From the NCBI RefSeq assembly GCF_023101765.2, contig NC_064213.1, positions 4,898,001-4,962,000 of the forward strand: a stretch of 64,000 nucleotides of DNA, in the 5' to 3' direction. Shown here piece after piece: positions 9,227 through 21,717 of this stretch. The stretch's first letter is position 1. Each line of letters starts with the position of its first letter. The position numbers and the translations under genes were made by a program. This DNA is from Spodoptera frugiperda. Its lineage: Eukaryota; Arthropoda; Insecta; Lepidoptera; Noctuidae. The notes under the pieces are model-generated. The model was not told where the DNA came from. It ran no database searches and saw nothing but the letters and a program-made list of their open reading frames with translations.

Positions 9227-9927
9227 TAAACATATCTATTATTCTAAAACATGGTAAATACAAGTGAATATATGTATAATTATAACAACAAAACCATCTT
9301 GGGTTTAACACAGGTACGTTAGACACCTCGGTGCCAATACTTTTCTTCTGAATAGGTTAAATAGGCATTTAGTCACCAGGCATACACAATTACACAATAG
9401 AAGGAGTTGATTAATCCGTGTAGGTACCTCATGTCTAAAATTATTTGACGCGTTTGCGCGCGACAACGTATAAGGATAAAAGTATAATTATGTGAATAGA
9501 TAATTATGACCAATTTACGCAAAAATGTTTTCAAAAGTAACTAACATAAATACACAAATATCTATTAATCCAACCATCAAATCGTTTACACTGAGACATC
9601 CAGAATCCATAAATACATAATAACTGCAATAACCAGAATACCTTTAAGTACATAGTCGCTCGTCTTAACCCCAATCACCTTGAAATAAGGACGATCCCAC
9701 ATTATATATTTATTGACAAAACCTACGCGAATATTTATGAAGACTTGCCTTCACCGGCGGCGGCGCGCCCGCGAAACGCGTGCCTTAGATTACAGATAAC
9801 TGAAATGTAAGCCATTTCTGTTGAAACTGACCTAACTTAATAGATTTTGTATCTTTAGTTTGTTATACAGGGTTTATTTCAAAAAGGAAAGTGATAAGTC
9901 TAAAATTGAGTACAATAATAAAAAAAA
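9227..9927. other. Unassigned spacer
   Basis: No gene seen. A short GC-rich patch (GGCGGCGGCGCGCCCGCG) lies near 9757-9774. Confidence 0.4.
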
Positions 9928-10225
9928 TATAAGTGTGGGAGAGCCATGCTTCGGCACGAATAGGCCGGTTCGACCGGAGTGATACCAAGGCCTCACAGAA
10001 AACCGACGTGTTTCGTTGTATGAGTGAGGTTACCGGAGGCCTAATTACTCTCCTTCCCAATCTTCCCTATCCTCGATTCCCCAATAACCCTTAAATACCT
10101 AACCCACAAAAGGCCGGCAACGCACTTTTAATGCCTATGGATTTTTGGGTGTGCAAAGGCGGTAGTGATTGCTTACCATCAGATGATCGGTCTGCTCACT
10201 TATCGTTCATAACATATAAAAAAGA
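9928..10225 (+). repeat. Family B repeat, near full length
   Basis: Plus-oriented copy: GTGTGGGAGAGCCATGCTTC, CCTCACAGAAAACCGACGTG, GAGTGAGGTTACCGGAGGCC, AAAGGCCGGCAACGCAC and TTGCTTACCATCAGATGATC. It is the inverse of the copy 0.7 kb to the left. Confidence 0.92.
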
Positions 10226-10865
10226 AAAAACAACTGTCCTAATATGGGACAACGTTTACTTAAAGAAAAAAATTCGTCTTCAGTTAACGTGGTTTTTAAA
10301 GCTCATATATTCCCCGTGTGAGATGAAGAATTATCCTCAATCTTGGGACAGTTAAAGGCTGATGATAATGACGATTACTGGTGATAAGAGCGAATCACAT
10401 TAAAAAATTGTGTACCTACTTCTGCTTATCCATTCGGAGATTAATAGGCGTAACGTTACGTAATTAATATAAATAAGTTAAAGCTACTCAGTTACTGAAT
10501 GTGGTTTCGGACTTTCGATGTAATTAACATTTTACACAACCTCACTGATTCCCAAATATACAGATTACGAGCTGGATTAAAGTTAAATTATATTCGTTTA
10601 ATATTGTAGCCCGGTTCACATATTTACTTTACGATTAAATATTTAAACTGCGCTTAAAAATCAGCTTATCGGCTTATATACTTATTCGGATCTTGTTATT
10701 TTATTATTACGTGTTTTAACAATGTAATGTTCATGTTTGTTTGTTTTTCTGGATAGTTGGTTATATAAGTACGATTGTCGAGTAATAGGTACTAAATTCA
10801 ATTTATAGTTCTGAGTTCAATTAAGAGATTCCTCGTATGATCACAAAGTTTAGTCAAAATCATAG
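10226..10865. other. Unassigned AT-rich spacer
   Basis: Nothing recognised on either strand. Confidence 0.4.
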
Positions 10866-10990
10866 CCTAAGTCAAGTCAAGTCAAAGTCAAATCATTTAC
10901 CTATTTATGGTTTAATTGAAATACATGACTTTTGAAATGGCATAGCTTCTAATGGAGAAGAACGAGCAAGAAGAACAACTTATTTTCATA
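10866..10990 (+). repeat. Family J repeat, internally deleted
   Basis: Begins CAAGTCAAAGTCAAATCATT, then CATGACTTTTGAAATG, and ends ATGGAGAAGAACGAGCAAGA. The last motif is shared with copies at 46022, 50860 and 52896. Confidence 0.6.
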
Positions 10991-11514
10991 AATCGGACTT
11001 AATTCTAGGCCACAATTAATGAAACAGGAATTTCGAATTGAAACCCCTGGAAAATACAATTGCTACCACAAGACCAATAAAACACCAAAAATTTTTACAC
11101 AACAAAATTGAATCGCCCCACAATAGCCGATGATCGAATATCTTCACACCGGACCGATACAATCTACGGCACAACACGTCGACGTGCAATCATTAGCTAT
11201 GAGTTATGACGTCACTGTCTGCGCCGAACTGACGGCTTATTGTTCAAGCTAAGGGAGAATGACTTATTGGATGCGGGATGACCGTCATTGTTGTGCCAGT
11301 ACTGCCTGTAAATTGGAGAGAATCTCGTTAATGCTTGCTTCTACCGTTTACAATGCAATGGGGACTGACACTGTTTTAACAGGTTCTGGTTGTCTGTTTC
11401 TCGTGTAGTGTGGAGTAAATGTTTGTTTGTTGAGCTGTGAATTCGATGTCTGCTTTATGGAATAAAAAGGTTATGAAGGCAAGCGTTTTGGTCTTTCAAT
11501 TTATATTATATTCA
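10991..11514. other. Unassigned, mixed composition
   Basis: No gene found. The stretch 11120-11290 is less AT-rich than its surroundings and shows no repeat match in the window. Confidence 0.4.
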
Positions 11515-11710
11515 ACGTTACGCCTTTTATCCCCGAAGAGGTAGGCAGAGGTGCACATTACGGCACATAATGCCGGCACATAATGTAATAGTACATTATT
11601 GTGTGCTATAAGTCCTATGTAATAGGGGTGAGCCTATTGCCATATACTGGACAATGACTGACAGACTCCGTGCTACTACTGAGAAAATTTAGAAAAATCA
11701 TAAATAGCCC
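11515..11710 (+). repeat. Family M repeat
   Basis: Contains CGCCTTTTATCCCCGAAGAG, GTAGGCAGAGGTGCACATTA, AGTCCTATGTAATAGGGGTG and GCCTATTGCCATATAC. A second long copy is at 60257 and a short one at 48318. Confidence 0.75.
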
Positions 11711-12409
11711 AGTCTTTTATATTTATAAATTAATGTAATTTGGGTATAGAGATTGTTATTTTAATCAATAATGTGAGTATCAAAACATCCCAAAGTTGTA
11801 CACAAAATAAAGGTTTATAATTGCTACAATCGTGACAAATAGATTTGCAGCATCAACGTAGAATTCACCTATCTCCAAAAGCATCTTCGAAAATTCACCC
11901 AACCGTCTTAATTTGTTCCGAGCTGCAATAAACTGATCATCTCAACCGTAAGGGATCGATCCACAAATCAATCCTGCATTTCTTATCTTCAGTAATTACC
12001 GAAAACCGTTACAAGAACGTCGACCGGTCGGTAACAGACGTTTGTATCACAACAAAAGTCCATTAGTGGGTCCCACCAGCCGACCAAACGAATTAATTAA
12101 TTCACACGATTCACTTCCCTATTACTATAACGACCCCAGATGCTATTTTGGGATCTGCTATGGTCAATGATTTCTAATGTGATTTAGGAAACTTGGTTTT
12201 GTGGGTTAAGTTCTGGGTTCGTCTGTTCGACTAAGTTTTTGAATGTTGGAGAAGGAACGGCAACATTTTTTTAGGTTATGTTAATTATACACTTTTAAAA
12301 AATATGTTAATGTTGTTCTCAATATAATGTATTGAATACGATACAGTGTAATGACAATAAGTTTCTTTTTTGTGATCTCGACCAAAACTACATACATACA
12401 TAGTTACAT
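11711..12409. other. Unassigned AT-rich spacer
   Basis: No gene or repeat recognised. Confidence 0.4.
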
Positions 12410-12562
12410 TTCGGAGCTACGGACTACCTAGCGGGTTTACCAGGGATCCGCCTTAAGAAGCAGGACTAGGAACGTGGTGGTTTTTAGTCAGTAAGAGTCT
12501 GGCACTCCCTCTCGCCTCATTCAAGGCGGTAAAAGATGTTAGTGGATGATTTTCACCCCACA
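12410..12562 (+). repeat. Family D repeat
   Basis: GAGCTACGGACTACCTAGCG, GTGGTTTTTAGTCAGTAAGA and CTGGCACTCCCTCTCGCCTC; full unit with scattered substitutions. Confidence 0.87.
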
Positions 12563-13408
12563 AAAGTACAAATACATAGTTTTTAAGTTCATTATTACTA
12601 ACAAGATTATGGATGTGGTCTGAAAATGCTTATTATTAATGGTCTCAACAACCATAATACACAAAATCAAAAAAGTACTTTCATAATAATATAACTCTCT
12701 CTGCATTCCACAAATTAAATTTTTGACATAAGTAAAATGGCTTTAATAAGAATACCTTTTAAACCAGACCACATTTAAGCATGAAAATGCATGTGAATTT
12801 AATTAAATTACTGGTCAATGAATCTGATGAACATTGAGGTGGGCGTTGTCTGTCTGCGACCAGTATTTATCTATGTATGTAGGTACGGTATGATTTTATC
12901 AATGTACTTTAGCTTACGTGTGGATAATGACATGTCAAGTTATTAAAATATTAAAAACATACTGTAACATGATAGTCCCTATAATTACTGAAGTAATTGT
13001 ATATAATTATGTGTTATCTGCTGTTTGAAATAATATAAGATTTAATAATGTATATGCAAGTGGTTTTACTTGTTATTTTGCAATGATACGCGATTAGTTT
13101 CGAATTCATTGGAGCCTTTAGTCATGAGCTATGTACCCTGCGAAATTACTACGTTTAAATCTGATATTCCTCCATATAGAATGAATGTATATAATTATAG
13201 GTATAGAATCTGATAGAAAAATATGCGTAACGATAATGAATGGGACCGTCGGTAGAGGGCAGCCTAGATGAAGATAGAAGGGCCATATTAAAAGTACCCT
13301 TAACCGACGAGCAATCATGAAAAGACTTATGACTGTTGATGAAGCGAAAGAAGTATGTAAGAATCGTAGCAGTTGGCCTTACTATGATATATTATACAGG
13401 CGTAAGTT
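12563..13408. other. Unassigned AT-rich spacer
   Basis: No gene or recognised repeat. Confidence 0.4.
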
Positions 13409-13428
13409 TATGTATGTATGTATGTATC
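13409..13428 (+). repeat. (ATGT)n microsatellite
   Basis: About five tandem tetranucleotide units ending just before TATCC. Confidence 0.75.
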
Positions 13429-13839
13429 CAAAAAATATGCATAACACATAAAGTATTTGTATTCGCATCTACTAAATATACCTCTTTACAACACAAGGCA
13501 AGGTGTTAATTACCTAACAAACAGAACATTCACATAAACTCTAAGGAAAAGTCCTTTCAAACTGTCAATTAAGGCTCTCAAGCAATTCTAAATTGCTTCA
13601 TAACACTTTGGCCAGGTGGCTGTCTATTGTGTTCCAAACGTTCCCATCCATTGTCCTGGACAATGAGGATCCGGGCGTCAGTACTAAACATCGGACATCA
13701 AATGGCTGGCAAACAATACGACTGCAAATTAGCTAGGTGGCTTCAGCACCTGGTGTCAGAGAGAATACTGACTTAGTTTTGACTTTCTTTGAGGTGTTGT
13801 GTAATTAAATATTACATTTTATTTATACTGGTGAAAATA

Positions 13840-13996
13840 CTACTTAGATTAATAATTATGTTATTGGCTTACTTACGTAATTGTTTGACGAGGAACTCGA
13901 TTAGTTTCGAGCCATTCTAGCATGGCTTGAAACTAGTCGAGTTCCTCGTCAAACAGTTACGTGAGTAAGCCGATAACATAATAATTAATCTAGTAG
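13840..13996. repeat. Palindromic double copy of the family I head
   Basis: The left arm (about 13840-13915) and right arm (about 13921-13996) are reverse complements with only scattered mismatches. They meet at a centre of about 5 bp. Both arms carry the GACGAGGAACTCGA core and run outward to the TAGATTAAT segment. The unit could fold as one hairpin of about 75 bp. Confidence 0.88.
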
Positions 13997-15419
13997 GTAT
14001 GTCTCATGAAAGTTATAATAAAATTATACTACCTAGATGTTTTGTATTTTGAAATATTAAGATGTGATCTTACTACATTATCCATAGATAGCAATATGTT
14101 ATAAGAGCTAGCTAAGCTACACACGATAAGTACGACCAATTTAGATTCACTAAAAAAGGAAAAGCATTTGTTCAATCTTCTAAAGAGTATTAGGTATGTC
14201 ACATATAACATGTGCATCTCCACATAATCTTCGGGAAATAAAAGTCACGATATAATGTTTATTACAATCACTTAAGATGTCACTTCACCACCCACTCAAA
14301 CACAAAACAGAAAAACTTACATCCAACCTAACCTAATAATGCTTTAATATCAGTCTTTGACTCCATTAATTTCCCATAAAGTACACTTTACGACATTTTT
14401 ACGACACAATGTCATGCAAATCAAATAAAGACCAATGAGGTCTGTGAACCTCGTAAAACATGTTACGGAAATAGAACAAAAAAAATTAAAGCAATCCTGC
14501 CCATACGACTTTGCAAACTACTATTAGTTTTATTGTTCAGTAGCTATGGTTGGAATTCAGTTTTGTTTATGTGTATGAATGACGTCATGCATTTGTTTTT
14601 TCTTTTGTTAAGAAGAAAGGAGTGGGATGTTAAAGTTTCCTGTATCAAAAATTGAGACGATTTTTACGAAGGTTTTTGACCGTGAGATTGTTGTCTAATG
14701 CACATGTTATACGCGCATTTCTGATGAACTTATTTGGAATAATAGTATCGGGTCATAAAAATAGGACTATTGCCATTCTCGAACAACTAACATCCATACT
14801 CCTTAGAGGCCTGCAAATGGTTTACGATACTTGCTAGAACGGACAAACGACCATACATATTACCATACTAATGGGGCAGTTATCCACTCCATTCAACCTC
14901 AAAATTCGTTTCCCTACTTGAATCACAATAAACATTTGAAACATATTACACGTCGAATCTCAAGAACTCGACTAACAATAAAATATGCATATTTATCGCA
15001 ATCTCGAGTCGGACGAAAGCCTTAATGGGGCTCTCCTATGCGATATCGAATTTCCCTATTGTCGACAGCGGGGAGGCCAGAAGTCGAACCTTTTTTGTAG
15101 CTCATTTATTACCAATTTGCAACAGCTATTTATAACAATTGGACGGAATAATACACGAACGAAAGCAGTGTTTATTTACGCGAAAACGTTTTATTTATTT
15201 TAAGTTCAACAGTTTCTAGGGGATTGTAAATGTTGTCCTTACTAATGGTGCTTTTAAAGCGGGACGCGTGCGAAGTAACAAAACACTAATGAACTCGATT
15301 CCCAACCATCTCCACTAAATACTAATCGTACGATAAACTATTAAACATGTTCATATTGAGATATCAAATATCAAACAAGTCAATTGGACTCCGAAACAGC
15401 CGTCACAAACTTGTCTTAT
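13997..15419. other. Unassigned, no gene supported
   Basis: Short open frames occur (for example 14652-14837), but none has a recognisable domain or convincing composition. No window repeat matches. Confidence 0.35.
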
Positions 15420-16215
15420 CTCCAGCGATGAGCTCTTGAATGCTGATTACCCGGCGACTCCCTCAAATGAACTGAAATGAGTCGGTGTCGAGTGGATCGG
15501 GGGCATTCGGGGGCTATCGGAGTTCGTCCCATCTCCGGAGTGTCATTAGTTAATGTTGCGGGCAGTTCCTACAGATTTAATCTGGCCGCAGTCTGAGATC
15601 AGTCGATTCGCCCCCGCTTCCTCACCGACCGATCTTATCGCACCGTCATTACCGTTCCGCCGGCGATAACACGCCCTCCACGCGGTATATCGTCGCCGAG
15701 ATTACAACAACTCTATTACTTCCAACTTTTATTGCGAGTGGCGCGGAGTAAGTCGCCGAAATTCTATATTCGGTAGCCGCTCATTAATTGTGCCCATTAA
15801 ACCCGTTCCATTACATGGTCAAGCGAGAGCATATCAGTGTTCCGCGACCGCAGCCCGTGCGCGTATCAAACGAAACAATTAACACATTCCGTCCACAAAT
15901 CTGACGGCAGCAACCGAGCGTGCCTTCATTTAAAACGAGGGAGCATGTTTTAAATTACGATTGTGTTGCATTAAGGCAGGAGAGGAAAATATTTGGAAAC
16001 AAGGAGGCGTGCCGCCTTGGGGTTGGATCCCCTCGGAATAGAAATAGTTTCCGGGCCTGTCCTGGAATTACGACCGGAGCTCGGGTCAACGGAATGAATT
16101 TTGATTTTGCTTTTTCTATCGAACCGAAGCCGGATTATTGTGCTTCGTGTCCGCACCCTTCGCAAGTTTACTTATGCAAACCTGCCTGCCCACCTGGCCC
16201 TGTGCTTGTATAAAT
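15420..16215. other. GC-richer, apparently single-copy block
   Basis: This block is clearly less AT-rich than the rest of the window and matches none of the repeat families found here. An open frame of 97 codons crosses its right half (15920-16213), but it lacks a known domain. Such blocks in moth non-coding DNA can be conserved regulatory elements or unrecognised old exons; the sequence alone does not decide. Confidence 0.4.
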
Positions 16216-17001
16216 TTGAATATTTATAAGTACCCCGTCGACCTCTAGAATTTTTATGACATTGCGAATTTGATACTACGTAAAAAATGTTCCTGTAATT
16301 TTTTCCTCATTCTCCAATTATTTTCCTTTGGGGCATTATCTTCAGCTTTTTACCAAATTTGTTTTTCATAAGTAGCTAATACAGAGGGAAAGTATAGAGA
16401 TTCAGCTTTACTTAATTTATGTACCTACTTTTGAAAGTGTTCCTGTTTCTTATCACCTTGTATAGTTACAGTAAAATAAAGCAAATTTTAGGTACAACAT
16501 TTTAAGTAGGTTTTTATTTTCATAAAATGTGAAATTCTTTATACACAGTACGTGAGGCATAACAATATGAATTTAAAACATAAATGATAATAATTTTACT
16601 TCACAACTTAATTTGAACACAAAAGCCAGACTGACACACGTCAAGCCTTATAATGCTCATATCAACAAGGCATACAAAACGATACATAACAATAATCATA
16701 TAACAAACAATGGGAATAAAACAAATCCATCCAAATCTTTATGACGAGGAAGTGTACAATAAAAATACAAACATCGTTGTCCGCATTCAGTAAAGAGTTG
16801 GCTCGTAAACAACCCATAAACGTCTAGTATTTCATTTTGGAAGGGGACCGCTCTATCTAACAACAGCTAAGCTTGTAAAAATATCACAATACACACCAAC
16901 TTTTATTGTTTTCCATCCTAATTGTCGAGTTTTATGTTCACATTCGCGTGTACAGAATTTGTTGAGGCCTAAAAGTGACCTGTATTTTCCAGAAATAGAG
17001 G
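16216..17001. other. Unassigned AT-rich spacer
   Basis: No gene or repeat recognised up to the TA target of the Tc1-like element. Confidence 0.4.
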
Positions 17002-18566
17002 TACACTACCGTTCAAAAGTTTGGAATCACCCCAATTTTCGTCGACAGAAAAACTATACCGCAATAAATCCATCAAAAAGCATATTGTTATTAGAGATTA
17101 GTATTTTTACGACCGTACTAACAACAATATTTAACAAAAACACAAATTTCTTATCAACTATCCATTGTTTTCAAAAAAGACCAACACACGTATTTCATGA
17201 ACACTCAAGTTGCGGCACCGCCCTTTGAAAATTTGTTAGAATAGGCGGTTTTAAGCATTGTTGTAGTAATAAGTAATGTATAATCTTTGGAATATGGGTG
17301 TATTATTTCTAAAATTATCAGTTTATAGTTCAGTGTGAGACGTGAGAGTGTGTGACGTTCATCTGATAGTTACAAACGTTTGCAAGCTTATAAATTGGCA
17401 AAAAGGAAACAAATTTCGCTTGAACATCGGAGTGCTAACTGTACTTTGAGCGAAGAAGGCTATTCTTTGCGCCTAATCTCAGAAAATGACGGTGTTTCGT
17501 ACATTATACTCTTGTACGAAAAAGAGCTACTGGAGGAAATCAAGACTGGAAGAGATCTGGACGTCCCAAATCTACGACTAAGCAGGAAGAAAACTTCGTT
17601 GTGACATTATCAAACCGAAATCGACGTTTAACAGCACCTCAAATTGCCGCTACTTTAAATGAACCAGAGAAAAGTCAGTTTCAATAACAACTGTAAAAAG
17701 ACGTTTGCTATCTGCTGGTCTAAGAGGATGCGTACCAGCGAAAAAACCCAGATTGACTAATGTTCATAAAAGAGGAAGACTGGAATGGGCTAAAAAACAT
17801 AAAAACTGGACAGAAGAAGACTGAAAAAAAATCTTTGGAAGGATGAGTGTAAATTTCTAATTTTTGGATATAATAGACGAGTTTTTGTGCGCCGATCAAA
17901 GGAGGAGCGGGCTTTAGAAACGTGTACTGTGCAGTCTGTTAAGCACAGCGGTGGTAGTGTGATGGTTTGGCGATGCTTTGGCAATAATAAACCCGGCCAT
18001 CTGATCAAAATCACCGGGAAACTGAATCAAGAAGGGTATCTGAAAATACTTGAAGACAATGCCATTCCCTCTGGAATTAATGTGATCAGTCGTAATTTTG
18101 TTTTTCAACAAGATAATGAACCAAAGCATTCATCCAAATGAACCAAAGCAAAAACGTTGTGAAAATTATGAAGTGGCCCTCACAATCGCCAGATTTGTCT
18201 CTGATTGAATTAGTATGGGATGAACTTGATAGAAAAGTGAAGAACCGGTGTCCATCGAGCTCAGCACAGTTGTGGAAATATTTACAGAGCGAGCAAAGTC
18301 ATTGGACTCCGAATACTTCAGTAAATTAATCAAAAGAATGAGTAAAATTTGTGAACAAGTAATAAAGAATAAGGGTGGCCATTTTGACGTAGTTAAAATT
18401 TAACGAAGAGTGTTAACTTTTGGTCCTAATTGTGCTAAGTATATTTAACTGAATGCTAATCTATGATTTGATTAAGATTTAAGTGTAATAAAGTACACTT
18501 TACACATATTATAGTAGTTTTAATTAAAATTATCCTAGTGATTCCAAACTTTTGGACGGTAGTGTA
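17002..18566 (+). mobile_element. Tc1-like DNA transposon (inactive)
   Basis: Ends are 27-bp terminal inverted repeats (17004-17030 and 18538-18564) that differ at one position, each starting CACTACCGT. They are flanked by a TA duplication at 17002-17003 and 18565-18566. The 1561-bp length, TA target and internal transposase remains are those of Tc1/mariner elements. Both ends are complete, so the copy could in principle be mobilised in trans, but its own transposase frame is broken. Confidence 0.95.
17380..18329 (+). pseudogene. Tc1-like transposase, frameshifted remnant
   Basis: Three separated frames show transposase pieces. The N-terminal DNA-binding part lies at about 17380-17604. The middle part around 17700-18125 carries GGSVMVW and QQDNEPKH, which holds the second catalytic Asp. 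The last part at 18138-18329 carries QSPDL then IELVWDEL, which holds the catalytic Glu of a DD34E triad. The breaks include an in-frame stop at 17821-17823 and frame changes nearby and around 18125-18140, where AATGAACCAAAGC is duplicated. The original start was not located. No functional enzyme can be made. Confidence 0.92.
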
Positions 18567-18936
18567 TATTTTGCAATGGGATGGTCAGATGCCAATTTTA
18601 GGGATACGTCCGGACATGTACGGTTGTAACGCAATTCTCGACGTATGTCGGAAATTTAATACGAACGGACTAGGAATGTCTATCGACATTTCATCGAAGG
18701 CTTCGTCATATAGTCAAAATGTTTCCACTGGTGATAGGAGGATTACTTTCGTTTGTAACTCAGGAACCGAGTCTATATGACAGCTATTTAATCCATTTTT
18801 TAAATTTTAATTAAATGTTTTAACAATCCAAACGGTTACGGTAATTAAATCTATCAGAAACTTTATATACTTAGTTTCATATTGTTTCCTAAAATAATAG
18901 TAAAATAAAATAACCTATACGTTACGTCACTATTCT
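18567..18936. other. Unassigned spacer
   Basis: A 240-nt open frame just right of the transposon has no recognisable domain. Confidence 0.35.
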
Positions 18937-19268
18937 TAGGATGCTTTTCCACCAGAGATGTGCTATGCTACGTTACTGTGGATGCATTTGGCTTCTACCA
19001 ATCATACTCATTGGTTCTACACATAGCTTAGCACTGGTGGAAACGGACTCAGCTAAGTTATGTTTTTATATGGAAAGATGCGTGCTATGGATGCGTGCTA
19101 TAGATGTCTTCCCTACTATCGATACATCGCATACTCGAGCTGCGCATCTTCCTCGCACAGCCATATAGCTTAGTAATAGTAGAAACCGTCACATACTTTC
19201 ACAGCTTAACTATTACATCTTCGTAGCATACCTACACAGCACATCTCTGGTGGAAAAGCAACCTTAAG
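18937..19268. mobile_element. Family F MITE
   Basis: Terminal inverted repeats TGCTTTTCCACCAGAGATGT (left) and its complement ACATCTCTGGTGGAAAAGCA (right). The interior is rich in subrepeats of the type CATAGCTTAGC and GTGCTATGGATG. There is no coding capacity. Three more copies lie at 22658, 45194 and 50327. Confidence 0.88.
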
Positions 19269-19990
19269 GGTTGTTCAAATCTTTAAAAAAGTATAATTAC
19301 ATAAAATAACAACACTAGAACCGAACGTTATTCTAACACCCAAAACCCACAATAGATATAGCCAAGTAATCCTCAACAGCATAACGTTTATGATCCGAAC
19401 TCCCGAATTTGTTCGTCGAAATCGAACGACTAGAAATCAGTAGCAGATTATTCAGTACCACGCTGGGATCAAAGCGGCCACAGTGGGGATGATCGTAAAT
19501 TTTCTAACAATAAAACAATATTATGATGTTTCCATAAAAATGTTTACGGTCCAAACCATAAGGGAGATGACACGCATTTGTTTAACAAACAAACTGTAGC
19601 AATCGGACAACGGACATGTATTCGTCGAGCACTCGATTTGCTTTGCAAATTTGAACTTTATTTATTCGGTTTTGTTTACCATGTTTCTATTCGCAATTAT
19701 TCTTCTTTTGCATATTTGTTTTTATATTTCATATGAATAGATATCAATCTAGTGCTTAGGATTTTGTCTTCTCTGGAATTCCATTTAAGTTTTATTTTAT
19801 TTATCTTGTGGTTTAATTTTGACTACGTTATCCGTAAAGTTGTTTTAAAACATTAGGTTTTAAAACTACTTTTATTACTACTCCGAAATCTGTTGCTCAC
19901 TGTTATGTCAATAGTGTTATTTATTTGCTAAAATTACTTGTTTATTGTAATACATCTAATTGTATCCGCTTCGAATTACTATCTTTTTTT
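19269..19990. other. Unassigned AT-rich spacer
   Basis: No gene or repeat recognised; a short GC-richer patch lies at about 19375-19500. Confidence 0.4.
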
Positions 19991-20107
19991 AAGTAAGGAA
20001 AATCATACAATTACTTCCCTCGCCTTGAGCGAGACGAGAAGGAGTCTCAGACTCTTACTGACCAAAGCCCCAGTAAAGGGCTCGCTAGGTAGTCCGCAGC
20101 TCCGGTC
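19991..20107 (-). repeat. Family D repeat
   Basis: Reverse-oriented: AGGAAAATCATACAATTAC, GAGTCTCAGACTCTTACTGA, then GCTAGGTAGTCCGCAGCTCC. The middle section is partly deleted. Confidence 0.85.
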
Positions 20108-20862
20108 ACGAAGATTTTTATCACGAGTTATAGGTAAAGCTAAACTATTAATACATACATAGCCACTAGTAACTCAAAATTCTCATTATTAATAATAATA
20201 ATTAACAAGCCACATCTATTTTGATCAATTCCCCAAACTGTACAACCTCGACTTTGACTTGTTGACTTTAAGTTGCGTATAATACACGCTAAGTTTAACG
20301 CCAAGCTAAACATTAGGTAACTTACATCAAAATAACTAACTTAAGCATCGAATTATTGAAACTAATTCGACAAATGTACTCTCGATAGACATTTAGCAAA
20401 TAAACCATGAACATTGGTTAATGACATCGTGAGTTCTGAAACTGTTATTTTGGAAATTCAAAATCCATTTACGCGGTAGTACTGGATTGGTTAGGCTTTG
20501 TGTAAACAAAACGATCGATGTACACAAAATAGGTGGTTGTTTACAAATGAACGTTCTGTTAAAATAATGCTATGATTAGGTTTATGTTTTTGACAATTTC
20601 AATGTGATTGGTTTTGTGAGGTGGTAGTGTTGTTAATGGTTATGATATTTATATAATAAATGCTGTTTCGGTTACTAGTCACCTGTTTCGTTGTGTTGTT
20701 AGTCGTAGCAGGTAATACAAGAGGTCTTAGGGGTGACACAAATTGTTATTGGTCTTGCGAAAATCCTTGGTATTATGTACCTGTTATATGACAACAAGCT
20801 CACCCTCTATTCCATAGGTCGCATAACATAACTGGTTTAAAGTGGGTGTTACGTGATTTGGG
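20108..20862. other. Unassigned AT-rich spacer
   Basis: No gene or repeat recognised. Confidence 0.4.
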
Positions 20863-21058
20863 GACTGCACGGTTGGCGCGGTGGCTGGGCAACCGGCTGC
20901 CGCGTAACGTATAGTGGGTACGATTCCCACACGGAGCAACTCTTTGTGTGATCCACAAATTGTTGTTTCGGGTCTGGATATCATATGTATGTGAACTTGT
21001 ATGTTTGTAAACGCACCCACGAGACAGGAGAAAATCATAGTGTGATAAATTTTTTTTA
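20863..21058 (+). repeat. Family A tRNA-derived SINE
   Basis: Head GACTGCACGGTTGGCGCGG, tRNA-like B-box region GGTACGATTCCC, CTTTGTGTGATCCACAAATT, then GTATGTTTGTAAACGCACCC, ACAGGAGAAAATC and a T-rich end. The B box and head suggest descent from a tRNA gene, with pol III transcription expected for active copies. Confidence 0.9.
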
Positions 21059-21717
21059 GTACCTTTAAACACTTTCGTATTACAATTCTACTAACAAAAT
21101 AATATATCTAAGTATGAAGATATTTTCTCACTATCTCTGTTTAATAGAAAGAAAGCGATACTTAACCCCCCGACCTCGACTGCACATTTATCTAGAGAGC
21201 AGGAAAGTAAACATCCTGTTAACGGTACGCACCCCTATGTTGTCTGAACCGAGATACAGGCATGTATTTAGAAAGCTGATTACAAGTATCAAGTACTCTA
21301 CTCAATCTTTTTATGTAAATAGGTATTATAATTTATTAAAAGATCACTTTTACAATGGTAATATTCTTTTAGTGATAATGCAAGGAATGTGGGTGACAAA
21401 GTATCTAATACTTTTATCTATACAATACAATAAATGTATTTTCAGCATTTGGTGTGCAGCATCAACCTCCCGCCCGCAATTAAATGCTCACGCAGCACAG
21501 GCGTACCACAAAAACACACACATGACACGCCACGCAATAAAACAGTCGACATATGTTTCGCTCCTCCAAGGAGGTGTTGACTTGGTAGTTCCCACATCTC
21601 GAAACAGTTTGGAATATACCTGGTGTTTATCAATGCAATAGCAAATCATAAGAAAATTAATACGTATACAGTTACCTATGTTAAATTATTTTCACGGTAA
21701 AAGATAAACACATAAAT
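21059..21717. other. Spacer with a 175-codon open frame of doubtful meaning
   Basis: An ATG-started frame runs 21114-21641 on the plus strand. Its product shows no recognisable domain, signal or repeat and has a composition expected of translated AT-rich DNA. The part around 21560-21580 (GCTCCTCCAAGGAGGTGT) is itself an inverted repeat, also seen near 43370. Confidence 0.3.

Noticed and set aside
8906..9257. Two opposite frames of 105 and 62 codons
   Set aside because: Both are shadows of a family B repeat.
15920..16213. 97-codon open frame with a Cys/Pro-rich end
   Set aside because: No known fold or signal peptide, and GC-rich DNA gives longer chance frames. Kept only as part of the unique block.
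21114..21641. 175-codon open frame on the plus strand
   Set aside because: No domain, no recognisable homologue, random-looking composition and position between two SINEs.
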